DNA from: Rhodanobacter sp. | GTDB lineage: Bacteria; Pseudomonadota; Gammaproteobacteria; Xanthomonadales; Rhodanobacteraceae | Length of the DNA stretch: 6,557 bases | Reading direction: 5' to 3' | Assembly: GCA_026193555.1 (NCBI GenBank) | Contig: JAPHUU010000076.1 | Coordinates: forward strand, 1 to 6,557 | Shown here: one piece after another, positions 1 through 6,411 of the stretch | Layout of the letters: each line of letters begins with the position of its first letter | Numbering within the stretch: position 1 is the first letter of the stretch | The notes under the pieces: generated by a model | What the model saw: only the letters and a program-made list of their open reading frames with translations | Databases searched by the model: none | Told to the model about the DNA's origin: nothing | Translations under genes and position numbers: made by a program

Positions 1-113
1 CCGTCAGTTCCCTGCCGTAAGCGCCGGGCTCGCGTTGCCGCCGCCTGCCGCTCCGCCCACGCCAATCGCGCCCCCCTTCGGCTCACGTCGGGTTCGCCGC
101 GGACCGACGCCTC
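1..113. other. Left-edge region without a confident gene
   Basis: This GC-rich stretch lies downstream of the aminotransferase stop codon. I see no terminator hairpin with a T tract in it. On the minus strand a GTG at 84-86 opens a frame with no stop to the window edge (28 codons, beginning MSRRGARLAWAERQ). It could be the start of a following gene transcribed in the same direction as the aminotransferase. An open run this short is expected by chance at this GC content, and no clear ribosome binding site precedes the GTG, so I do not call a gene. Confidence 0.3.
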
Positions 114-1289
114 TCAACATGGAGACAGGATCTTCCGGACGGCAGCCACGACCCGCTCCGCATCCGCGTCGGTCATTGCCGGTGACAGCGGCAGGCTGAC
201 GGTCTGACGCCCCACCTGCATGGCGTTCGGCCATCGCTCCGGCTGCCAGCCGAACCGCTGCTGGTAGTACGGGTGCTCGGGTACCGACAGATAGTGCACG
301 CCGGTACCCATCCGCGCCGCATTCATCGCATCGAGGAACGCATCGCGACCGATCCCGCAACGGGCAGCGTCGATCATCACCGTGTACAGATGGTGGCCAT
401 GCCGCGTGTTGTCTTCCGCGGGTGCGGGCAGGGTGATCGGCAGATCGGCCAGTGCCGCGTCATAGCGCCGCCACAGCTGACGGCGGCGTTGCCAGTTGTC
501 TTCGACACTGGCCAGCTGGTGCAGGCCGAGCGCGGCCTGCAGATCCATCATGTTGTACTTGTAGCCGCATTCGACGACCTGGTAATGCTTGTAGCCCTCG
601 TCACCGAAGCGATGCCATGCATCCTTGCTCATGCCATGCAGGGCCAGTACCCGCGCCCGCGCCACCTGCTCCTCGCTGCGACCGAGGATCATGCCGCCCT
701 CGCCGGTCACCACGTTCTTGGTGACGTAGAAGCTGAAACAGCCGAAGTCGCCGAAGGTACCGGCATTTCGACCGTGAAATTCGGCCTCGACCGCATGCGC
801 GCAGTCCTCGATCACCACCAGATCGTGCCGGCGGGCGATCGCCATGATCCGATCCATCGCGCATGGCCGACCGGCGAAATGCACCGGCACGATCGCCCGC
901 GTGCGCGGTGTGATCGCCGCCTCGATCGCCGCCGGGTCGATGTTCTGGGTCAGCGGATCGACATCGGCAAGAACCGGCGTCAGTCCCGCATGGATGATCG
1001 CATTGACGGTGGCACAGAACGTCAGCGGCGTGGTGATCACCTCACTGCCCGGCTCGATGCCAGCCGCCACCATGCTCACGTGCAGCGCCGCCGTGCAGGA
1101 ATTCACCGCCGCGACCTGGCCAGGCTGAACACCGCGCCAGACGGCAAAATCATGCTCGAATTGCGCCACCCGCGGACCGGTACCGAGCCAGCCGGAGCGC
1201 AGGCAGGCCTCTACCTCGGCAATCTCGGCTTCACCGATCTTCGGCGCGCCGAAGACAAGGAAAGGCGGCGGGGTTGCGTGGTCGGTCAT
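114..1289 (-). CDS. DegT/DnrJ/EryC1/StrS-family PLP-dependent aminotransferase
   Basis: This encodes a 391-residue cytosolic enzyme of the sugar aminotransferase family, which moves an amino group, usually from glutamate, to a keto-sugar nucleotide using pyridoxal phosphate. The family signature is visible in order: the N-terminal GWLGTGPRVAQFE segment (33-45), the cofactor-phosphate region VNSCTAALH (62-70), EDCAHAVEA (161-169) with the Asp162 that should contact the PLP ring, and FSFYVTKNVVTGEGGM (185-200) with Lys191 as the expected Schiff-base lysine. GYKYNMMDLQAALGLHQL (242-259) follows. Length is typical and nothing is truncated. I chose the ATG at 1287-1289 because the conserved region begins soon after it; the 74 codons open upstream look non-coding. 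The ribosome binding site is weak. Overall it resembles ArnB/PseC/WbpE-like enzymes, but the substrate cannot be read from sequence. It is transcribed divergently from pilB. A role in O-antigen, lipid A or pilin glycan synthesis is possible. Confidence 0.9.
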   Translation of the reverse strand: MTDHATPPPFLVFGAPKIGEAEIAEVEACLRSGWLGTGPRVAQFEHDFAVWRGVQPGQVAAVNSCTAALHVSMVAAGIEPGSEVITTPLTFCATVNAIIHAGLTPVLADVDPLTQNIDPAAIEAAITPRTRAIVPVHFAGRPCAMDRIMAIARRHDLVVIEDCAHAVEAEFHGRNAGTFGDFGCFSFYVTKNVVTGEGGMILGRSEEQVARARVLALHGMSKDAWHRFGDEGYKHYQVVECGYKYNMMDLQAALGLHQLASVEDNWQRRRQLWRRYDAALADLPITLPAPAEDNTRHGHHLYTVMIDAARCGIGRDAFLDAMNAARMGTGVHYLSVPEHPYYQQRFGWQPERWPNAMQVGRQTVSLPLSPAMTDADAERVVAAVRKILSPC

Positions 1290-1474
1290 GCGATGGACTT
1301 CATGCGTCGGAGAGTGGCGAATCTTAACGTGACGCCCGCGGGCTCGGTGCTCCACCCTTGGGCCAGCCCCGTGGCAGGCGCCCGATGACGGGTGGATACG
1401 CCCCACGGAATGGCAACGGCCACCCGGACCCGCTCGGGACAGTGGCAGTCGGACGGCGTCGGGCATATCCTTGT

Positions 1475-1495
1475 GCGGCGCACAATCGGCGCCGC
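1475..1495. other. GC-rich inverted repeat upstream of pilB
   Basis: GCGGCGC (1475-1481) and GCGCCGC (1489-1495) form a perfect 7-bp stem around a 7-base loop, about 80 bases before the pilB start. No T tract follows on either strand, so it is not a standard intrinsic terminator. It lies just upstream of the candidate pilB promoter, where an operator could sit. Chance formation in GC-rich DNA cannot be excluded. Confidence 0.35.
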
Positions 1496-1514
1496 TCCGG
1501 CTCGAAGGCAATGG

Positions 1515-1543
1515 ATGACCTGACGCCCGTACTGCGGTAGATT
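1515..1543 (+). promoter_or_regulatory. pilB: Candidate sigma70 promoter of pilB
   Basis: ATGACC (1515-1520, four of six matches to the -35 consensus) is separated by exactly 17 bases from TAGATT (1538-1543, four of six matches to the -10 consensus). It lies 32 bases before the pilB ATG, where the surrounding sequence becomes AT-richer. The call is made by eye from spacing and matches only. Confidence 0.35.
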
Positions 1544-1575
1544 CAACAACATACAGGACAGGGTCAACTCACTTT

Positions 1576-3303
1576 ATGTCATCTCAGCCACAACCCTCGC
1601 TCACAGGCCTGTCCGGTCTGGCGCGTCGTCTGGTCTCCGAAAGCGTGCTGCCGGAAGCGGACGTGCGCAAGGCGATGGCCGACAGCAACCAGCGCAAGGC
1701 CACCCTGATCTCCTGGATCCTGGAGCGCGGCCTGGTCGACAGCAGCCTGCTGACCCGACTCGCCTCGATCGAGTTCGGCATGCCGATGATGGAGGTGGCC
1801 GCGATCAATCCGGCCACCATGCCGCTGGATCTGATCAGCGAAGCGCTGATGACCAAGCATCAGGTGCTGCCGTTGTTCCGTCGCGGCAAGCGGCTGTTCG
1901 TGGGGATCGTCGACCCGATGCAGGCGCATGCCCTGGACGAGATCAAGTTCCACTCCAATTGCATGGTGGAGGCGATCCTGGTCGAGCGCAGCTCGCTTGT
2001 GCGCATGATCGAGAACACGCTCAACAGCATCGGAAGCGCGATGCCCGTCATGGGCGGCGACGACTTGGGGGAGCTGGATTTCGAAGGCGGCGAGGACGAA
2101 GACGAGGCCGCCGGCACCGGCATCGACGCCAACGCTTACGACGATGCGCCGGTGGTGAAGTTCGTCAACAAGATCCTGGTCGACGCGATCCGGCGCGGCG
2201 CTTCGGATATCCACTTCGAGCCGTTCGAAACCCAGTACCGGGTGCGGCTGCGCATGGACGGCATGTTGCGTGCCGTGGCCAGTCCGCCGATGAAGATGGC
2301 CAACCGCATTTCCTCGCGCCTGAAGGTGATGGCGCAGCTGGACATCGCCGAAAAGCGCGTGCCGCAGGATGGCCGCATCAAGCTCAACCTGTCCAAGACG
2401 CGCGCGATCGACTTTCGCGTGAGCACGTTGCCGACCCTGTTCGGCGAGAAGATCGTGCTGCGTATCCTGGACGGCTCATCGGCCAAGATCGGCATCGAGA
2501 AGCTGGGCTACGAGCCGGAGCAGCAGAAGCTTTTCATCGACGCGATCCACAAGCCTTACGGCATGGTGCTGGTCACCGGCCCCACCGGTTCGGGCAAGAC
2601 CGTGTCCCTGTATACCGGTCTGAACATGCTCAACACCAACGAACGCAACATCTCCACGGTGGAGGATCCGGTCGAAATCCGGGTCGAGGGCATCAACCAG
2701 GTGCAGCAGAACGTGAAGCGCGGCATGACCTTCGCCGCTGCACTGCGCTCCTTCCTGCGCCAGGATCCGGACGTGATCATGGTCGGCGAAATCCGCGACC
2801 TGGAAACCGCCGAGATCGCGATCAAGGCGGCCCAGACCGGCCACATGGTGCTGTCCACCCTGCACACGAACGACGCCGCGCAGACCATCGCACGCCTGAT
2901 GAACATGGGTATCGCGCCCTACAACATCATCTCGTCGGTCACCTTGATCATCGCTCAGCGCCTGGCGCGACGGCTTCACGATTGCAAGAAACCGATGGAG
3001 CTCCCACCCGAAGTACTGCTCAAGGCCGGCTTCAGCCAGGCGGACATCGATGCCGGCCTGACCGTCTACGAACCCCACGGTTGCGATGGCTGCAATGAAG
3101 GCTACAAGGGGCGCGTGGGCATTTATCAGGTGATGCCGATGCTGGAGGAGATCCAGAAAATCATCCTCAAGGGCGGCAATGCGATGCAGATATCCGAGGT
3201 GGCGCGCGAGGCCGGGGTCAATGACCTGCGTGCCTCGGCCCTGATCAAGGTGAAGAACGGGTTTACCAGCTTGACCGAGATCGACCGCGTGACCAAGGAG
3301 TAA
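1576..3303 (+). CDS. pilB: Type IV pilus assembly ATPase PilB
   Basis: PilB is the hexameric cytoplasmic ATPase that powers pilus extension by turning the PilC platform. The 575 residues match the usual length. The N-terminal MshEN/T2SSE_N-type region (about 1-150) is followed by an acidic linker (about 160-185, with a GGEDEDEAAG run) and the GspE-type motor domain. Visible motifs are Walker A GPTGSGKT (335-342, Lys341), the Asp box ISTVEDPVE (359-367), Walker B DVIMVGEIRD (399-408, Glu405) and the His box TGHMVLSTLHTND (421-433). The C-terminal zinc site is unusual: the second pair C503-x2-C506 is normal, but the first pair reads RRLHDCKKP, with His468-x-Cys470 where C-x2-C is common. The N-terminal region lacks the RLG-type motifs of c-di-GMP-binding MshEN domains, so binding is not predicted. 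A secretion ATPase (GspE) is the alternative, but the pilC-pilD context makes PilB clear. The ribosome binding site is weak (AGGG, 12 bases before ATG). Confidence 0.97.
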   Translation: MSSQPQPSLTGLSGLARRLVSESVLPEADVRKAMADSNQRKATLISWILERGLVDSSLLTRLASIEFGMPMMEVAAINPATMPLDLISEALMTKHQVLPLFRRGKRLFVGIVDPMQAHALDEIKFHSNCMVEAILVERSSLVRMIENTLNSIGSAMPVMGGDDLGELDFEGGEDEDEAAGTGIDANAYDDAPVVKFVNKILVDAIRRGASDIHFEPFETQYRVRLRMDGMLRAVASPPMKMANRISSRLKVMAQLDIAEKRVPQDGRIKLNLSKTRAIDFRVSTLPTLFGEKIVLRILDGSSAKIGIEKLGYEPEQQKLFIDAIHKPYGMVLVTGPTGSGKTVSLYTGLNMLNTNERNISTVEDPVEIRVEGINQVQQNVKRGMTFAAALRSFLRQDPDVIMVGEIRDLETAEIAIKAAQTGHMVLSTLHTNDAAQTIARLMNMGIAPYNIISSVTLIIAQRLARRLHDCKKPMELPPEVLLKAGFSQADIDAGLTVYEPHGCDGCNEGYKGRVGIYQVMPMLEEIQKIILKGGNAMQISEVAREAGVNDLRASALIKVKNGFTSLTEIDRVTKE

Positions 3304-3447
3304 CCGGCGGGTTCGAGCTCGGCGTAACATGGAACTTGCGCTCCGCACCACGTTTTGACGCGGATAAATGGCAGTAAGCTGTATAAATGGCGTTTGGATC
3401 GCCAGCTTGGCGGATCCGGACCGAACGACCACTGGGGGAATACGCGC
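3304..3447 (+). promoter_or_regulatory. pilC: pilB-pilC gap and pilC leader
   Basis: This 144-base spacer holds no gene. TTGACG (3355-3360) followed by TATAAA (3382-3387) looks like promoter elements, but the 21-base spacing is too long for a standard sigma70 site. ATAAATGGC occurs twice (3364-3372 and 3383-3391), 19 bases apart. An imperfect inverted repeat, GGATCGCC (3396-3403) against GGC-g-GATCC (3409-3417), could form a leader hairpin with a one-base bulge. A strong ribosome binding site, GGGGGAA (3434-3440), sits 7 bases before the pilC ATG. The layout suggests that pilC may have its own control in addition to read-through from pilB; this is inference. Confidence 0.35.
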
Positions 3448-4710
3448 ATGGCCACGGCTACTGCAAACAAGACGCGTGAGCTCGGCGCCCAGCGCGCCGC
3501 AGTCAGCAAGCTGACCGCCTACGACTGGGTCGCGCTGGACAAGCGCGGCAAACGCATGAAGGGTGACATGCAGGCGAAGAACGCCTCGCTGGTCAAGGCT
3601 GAATTGCGCCGCCAGGGCATGAATCCGCAAACCGTACGGGAGCGCGCCAAGCCGCTGTTCGGTGCCTCCGGCAGCACGGTCAAACCGGGCGACGTGGCGA
3701 TCTTCAGCCGCCAGATCGCCACCATGATGGCTTCAGGCGTGCCGATGGTGCAGGCCTTCGACATCATCGCCGATGGCCAGAAGAACATCCGCTTCAAGAA
3801 CATCCTGCTGGACGTGAAGCAGAACATCGAGGGCGGCCTGGCGCTGCATGAGGCGCTGGCCAGGCATCCGGTGCAGTTCGACGAGCTCTTCTGCAACCTG
3901 GTGCATGCCGGCGAGACGTCCGGTGTGCTGGACACCGTGCTGGCTACGGTGGCCACGTACAAGGAGCGCACCGAGTCGATCAAGAAGAAGATCAAGAAGG
4001 CGCTGTTCTACCCGATGATGGTGCTGGCGGTGGTATTCATGGTCGTGCTGATCATGCTGCTGTTCGTGGTGCCGGTATTCGCCAAGACCTTCCAGGACGC
4101 CGGCGCCCAGTTGCCGGCGCCGACCCAGTTGCTGGTCGATGCCTCGAACTTCATGCAGAGCTACTGGTGGATCGTGATCGGCGTCATCGGCGGCAGCATC
4201 GCGGCGGTGGTCATCGCCAAGAAGCGCTCGGTGAAATTCGCCCACTTCCTCGATCGGGTGTCACTCAAGTTGCCGGTGATGGGCAATATCGTGCGCAGTT
4301 CGGCGATTGCCCGCTTCGCGCGCACGCTCGGCGTCACGTTCCGTGCCGGCGTGCCGCTGGTCGAGGCCATGGATGCCGTCGCAGGCGCCACCGGCAGCGT
4401 GGTCTACGGCGATGCCGTAAGGCAGATGCGCGACGACATCGCAGTGGGCCACCAGTTGCAGCTGTCGATGAAGCAGACCGGCCTGTTCCCCAACATGGTG
4501 GTTCAGATGACCGGCATCGGCGAGGAATCCGGCGCGCTGGACAACATGCTGTTCAAGGTCGCCGAGTTCTACGAGGAAGAGGTCAGCAACGCCGTCGATA
4601 CCCTGTCCACCCTGCTGGAGCCGATCATCATGGTGGTGCTCGGCACCCTGGTTGGCGGCATGGTGGTCGCACTGTATCTGCCCATCTTCAAACTCGCCGG
4701 CACGTTCTAG
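3448..4710 (+). CDS. pilC: Type IV pilus inner-membrane platform protein PilC
   Basis: PilC is the GspF-family polytopic membrane protein that couples PilB to pilin polymerisation. The 420-residue product has a basic N-terminal segment (1-75) and two homologous T2SSF domains, roughly 85-208 and 288-412. Each domain carries the repeated glutamate motif: HAGETSGVLD in the first and GIGEESGALDNML in the second. Membrane segments are visible at about 186-210 (after the lysine-rich KKKIKK at 179-184), 239-257 (YWWIVIGVIGG) and 390-414 (LEPIIMVVLGTLVGG). The start at 3448 is favoured by the GGGGGAA ribosome binding site. The frame is open a further 31 codons upstream, but that part resembles leader DNA rather than protein. 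GspF is the alternative name for paralogues, but the neighbours pilB and pilD and the length point to PilC. Confidence 0.97.
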   Translation: MATATANKTRELGAQRAAVSKLTAYDWVALDKRGKRMKGDMQAKNASLVKAELRRQGMNPQTVRERAKPLFGASGSTVKPGDVAIFSRQIATMMASGVPMVQAFDIIADGQKNIRFKNILLDVKQNIEGGLALHEALARHPVQFDELFCNLVHAGETSGVLDTVLATVATYKERTESIKKKIKKALFYPMMVLAVVFMVVLIMLLFVVPVFAKTFQDAGAQLPAPTQLLVDASNFMQSYWWIVIGVIGGSIAAVVIAKKRSVKFAHFLDRVSLKLPVMGNIVRSSAIARFARTLGVTFRAGVPLVEAMDAVAGATGSVVYGDAVRQMRDDIAVGHQLQLSMKQTGLFPNMVVQMTGIGEESGALDNMLFKVAEFYEEEVSNAVDTLSTLLEPIIMVVLGTLVGGMVVALYLPIFKLAGTF

Positions 4711-4727
4711 ACCACATCGCTATCAGC

Positions 4728-4773
4728 ACGCCGCCTTGTTGCCGTGATCCGGCAATCATGCGGCGTTTTCTTT
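4728..4773 (+). terminator. Intrinsic-terminator-like hairpin between pilC and pilD
   Basis: ACGCCGC (4728-4734) pairs perfectly with GCGGCGT (4760-4766), and TTGCCG (4739-4744) pairs with CGGCAA (4750-4755) around a five-base TGATC loop. The two stems share one symmetry centre and are separated by a 4x4 internal loop containing a possible A-T and a G-U pair. A T-rich run (TTTT, C, TTT; 4766-4773) follows directly. This has the form of a rho-independent terminator or attenuator. It begins 17 bases after the pilC stop and ends 16 bases before the pilD start, so it should lower transcription of pilD-coaE relative to pilBC. Confidence 0.75.
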
Positions 4774-4789
4774 GCGCGGGAACCCTGTC

Positions 4790-5647
4790 ATGCCTGAAAT
4801 GCCTCTGGTTGTCTGGATCTCCCTGGCTGGCGTCCTCGGGCTCGTGGTCGGCAGCTTTCTCAATGTGGTGATCCTGCGGCTGCCCGAACGCATGGCGGCG
4901 GGCTGGCGACGGGAGGCGCGCGACATCCTCGAACTGGAAGTCGACTCCGCGCCGCTGCCACCGGGCATCGTGCGTGAGCCATCGCATTGCCCACAGTGCA
5001 AGCACCCACTCTCGGCCGCGGACAATATTCCGCTGCTCGGCTGGCTGTTGCTGGGTGGACGCTGTCGTTACTGCAAGGCCCCGATCTCGATCCAGTACCC
5101 GCTGGTGGAGTTGCTCAGCGGCGTGCTGAGCGCGGTGATCGTGTGGAAGTTCGGCCCATCGTGGAGCGCCTTGGCGGGACTGGCGCTGACCTGGACCTTG
5201 ATCGCCCTGTCCGGGATCGACTTTCGTACCCAGCTGTTGCCCGATCAGCTGACCTTTCCCCTGCTGTGGCTGGGGCTGCTGCTGTCGCTGTTGCCGATGT
5301 TTGTCGATACGCGATCGGCGATCATCGGCGCGGCGGTGGGCTATCTGAGCCTGTGGAGCGTGTACTGGGTGTTCAAGCTGCTCACCGGCAAGGACGGCAT
5401 GGGCTTCGGCGACTTCAAGCTGCTGGCCGCGCTGGGCGCCTGGATGGGACCGGTGTCACTGCTGCCGATGATTTTGCTGTCGTCCCTGATCGGTGCCTTG
5501 ATCGGAGGCAGTCTGATCGTGTTGCGGCGGCACCAGCGCGAACTCCCGATGCCGTTCGGGCCGTTCATCGCTGCCGCAGGATGGGTCTGGTTCGTGGCGG
5601 GGCATGAGCTGCTGCAGGGTTACATGCAAATGACCGGCTTGCGATGA
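4790..5647 (+). CDS. pilD: Prepilin peptidase / N-methyltransferase PilD
   Basis: PilD is the inner-membrane aspartic protease that removes the short leader of type IV prepilins and related pseudopilins and then methylates the new N-terminal residue with S-adenosylmethionine. The 285-residue protein shows the bifunctional form. The N-terminal region (about 8-120) has the GSFLNVVILRLP motif after the first membrane segment and four zinc-type cysteines, C67-x2-C70 and C92-x2-C95. The peptidase part carries the two catalytic aspartates, Asp144 in GIDFRTQLLPD and Asp208 in GMGFGDFKLL, the classic GxGD signature. Several further hydrophobic membrane segments fill the C-terminal half. I chose the ATG at 4790 because CGGGAA lies 7-8 bases upstream; an in-frame TTG at 4772 would put the start in the terminator T run. 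A further ATG at 4799 is possible. The stop overlaps the coaE start. Being the general prepilin peptidase, it probably also serves any type II secretion system in this cell. Confidence 0.97.
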   Translation: MPEMPLVVWISLAGVLGLVVGSFLNVVILRLPERMAAGWRREARDILELEVDSAPLPPGIVREPSHCPQCKHPLSAADNIPLLGWLLLGGRCRYCKAPISIQYPLVELLSGVLSAVIVWKFGPSWSALAGLALTWTLIALSGIDFRTQLLPDQLTFPLLWLGLLLSLLPMFVDTRSAIIGAAVGYLSLWSVYWVFKLLTGKDGMGFGDFKLLAALGAWMGPVSLLPMILLSSLIGALIGGSLIVLRRHQRELPMPFGPFIAAAGWVWFVAGHELLQGYMQMTGLR

Positions 5648-6273
5648 GCGGGCGCCCTCACGCCCTGGTCGTCGCCCTGACCGGTGGCATCGCGGCCGGC
5701 AAGAGTGCGCTGGCGCGGCGGTTCGAAGCGCTGGGTGTGGCCGTGCATGACGCCGATGTCGCCGCACGCGAGGTCGTCGAACCGGGCACCGCTGGGCTGG
5801 CGGCGGTGGTGGCATCCTTCGGTGAGGAAGTACTGGATGGCGCCGGTCGGCTGGATCGCGGCGCGATGCGCCGGCGCGTGTTTGCCGATCCGGCGGCGCG
5901 CCGGACGTTGGAGGCCATCATCCACCCGCTGGTAAGACAATGGCTGCATGACCACGCGATGGCTGAGCGGGGGCCGTATTGCCTGCTGGCGATTCCGCTG
6001 CTGGCCGAAAACATCGAACATTACCGCTGGGTCGACCGTGTGTTGCTGGTGGACACCCCGGAGTCCCTGCAGATCGAGCGGTTGATGCGCCGCGATGGCA
6101 TCGACGAAACGCTGGCACGGCGCATGCTGGCCAACCAGGCCACTCGCGCACAGCGCCTGGCGCTGGCCGATGACGTGATCGAGAACGAAGCGAGCGAGGC
6201 GGATCTGGATGCGGCGGTGGCACGACTGCATCAACGCTACCTGGCATTGGCCGGCAGCCCGCACCAGCCGTAG
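5644..6273 (+). CDS. coaE: Dephospho-CoA kinase CoaE
   Basis: CoaE phosphorylates the 3'-hydroxyl of the ribose of dephospho-CoA with ATP, the last step of coenzyme A synthesis, in the cytosol. The 209-residue length is typical. The P-loop is TGGIAAGKS (13-21, Lys20), followed by the HDADVAAREVVEPG segment with Asp36 and Asp38, where the conserved DAD contributes the catalytic aspartate. The PLLAEN motif and the C-terminal signature ending ADDVIEN are also present. Its ATG overlaps the pilD stop by four bases (ATGA), so translation is probably coupled to pilD; linkage to the pilBCD block is common in gammaproteobacteria. The gene ends in tandem in-frame stops, TAG TAG (6271-6276). No separate promoter is evident. 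Confidence 0.97.
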   Translation: MSGRPHALVVALTGGIAAGKSALARRFEALGVAVHDADVAAREVVEPGTAGLAAVVASFGEEVLDGAGRLDRGAMRRRVFADPAARRTLEAIIHPLVRQWLHDHAMAERGPYCLLAIPLLAENIEHYRWVDRVLLVDTPESLQIERLMRRDGIDETLARRMLANQATRAQRLALADDVIENEASEADLDAAVARLHQRYLALAGSPHQP

Positions 6274-6286
6274 TAGGCCAGTTCCC

Positions 6287-6374
6287 CTGTAGGAGCGACT
6301 TCAGTCGCGATGCTCCTGCTCTGAACCACCCAAGCCCAAGAGCAGGAGCATCGCGACTGAAGTCGCTCCTGCAG
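6287..6374. repeat. 36-bp inverted repeat (REP-doublet type) between convergent coaE and mutT
   Basis: The left arm (6287-6322) and right arm (6339-6374) are exact reverse complements except for position 6290 against 6371, which would be a U-G wobble in RNA. They are separated by a 16-base loop. Each arm is itself partly palindromic: GCGACT-TC-AGTCGC inside, with AGGAGC and GCTCCT outside. The left arm starts with GTAG (6289-6292), the tetranucleotide typical of REP elements handled by RAYT transposases (TnpA-REP); the right arm has GCAG at that place. Elements with this GTAGGAGCGACT core recur in Xanthomonadales and Pseudomonas genomes. No long T tract follows, but such a stem between convergent genes could act as a two-way transcription or mRNA-decay barrier. 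Confidence 0.85.
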
Positions 6375-6411
6375 CCGTTTCTACATGACGTTCCTGCAGT
6401 CGTTCCTACAG
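6375..6411 (-). repeat. Degenerate partial copies of the REP 5' segment
   Basis: Read on the minus strand, this stretch contains three further partial matches to the CTGTAGGAGCG head of the repeat: CTGTAGGAACG, CTGCAGGAACG and TGTAGAAACGG. They are spaced about 12-14 bases apart and run into the right arm of the intact element. They look like decayed or slipped copies of the repeat edge. The outermost one (plus 6405-6411) contains the mutT stop codon. Confidence 0.55.

Larger units (their letters stand above)
1290..1575. promoter_or_regulatory. Divergent intergenic region between aminotransferase and pilB
   Basis: These 286 bases separate two divergent genes and should hold promoters for both. 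Towards the aminotransferase, the only AT-rich patch is around 1320-1328, with a possible minus-strand -10 TAAGAT (plus 1321-1326) but no good -35. It is followed by a perfect 10-bp palindrome GCCCGCGGGC at 1334-1343. Towards pilB there is a better sigma70-like pair at 1515-1543 and a hairpin at 1475-1495, listed separately. The frames open through this region read as non-coding. The region contains no tRNA or pilin-like sequence that I can recognise. Confidence 0.5.

Noticed and set aside
273..1388. A long plus-strand frame (371 codons) opposite the aminotransferase
   Set aside because: It is rich in Arg/His/Asp as expected for an antisense shadow of a high-GC gene; the minus-strand protein has clear family motifs.
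1443..1457. A GG-N10-GC match to a sigma54 promoter (TGGCAG ... CGGC) upstream of pilB
   Set aside because: The -12 half lacks the TT of TTGC, and GG-N10-GC pairs are frequent by chance at this GC content.
1286..1567. A 93-codon minus-strand frame ending in an ATGA overlap with the aminotransferase start
   Set aside because: The overlap looks operon-like, but the translation has no recognisable motif and an uneven composition typical of intergenic DNA. It also covers the candidate pilB promoter region.
3355..3447. An N-terminal extension of PilC by 31 residues from an upstream start
   Set aside because: The extension lies in the AT-rich leader, would use a TTG codon without a good ribosome binding site, and GGGGGAA marks the ATG at 3448.
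2476..3630. A long minus-strand frame opposite pilB and the start of pilC
   Set aside because: It is an antisense shadow running across two well-supported genes and their spacer; no domain is recognisable.
6287..6374. A CRISPR repeat or rho-independent terminator at the coaE-mutT inverted repeat
   Set aside because: There is only one inverted pair with no regular spacers, and no T tract follows the stem on either strand; a REP-type element fits better.
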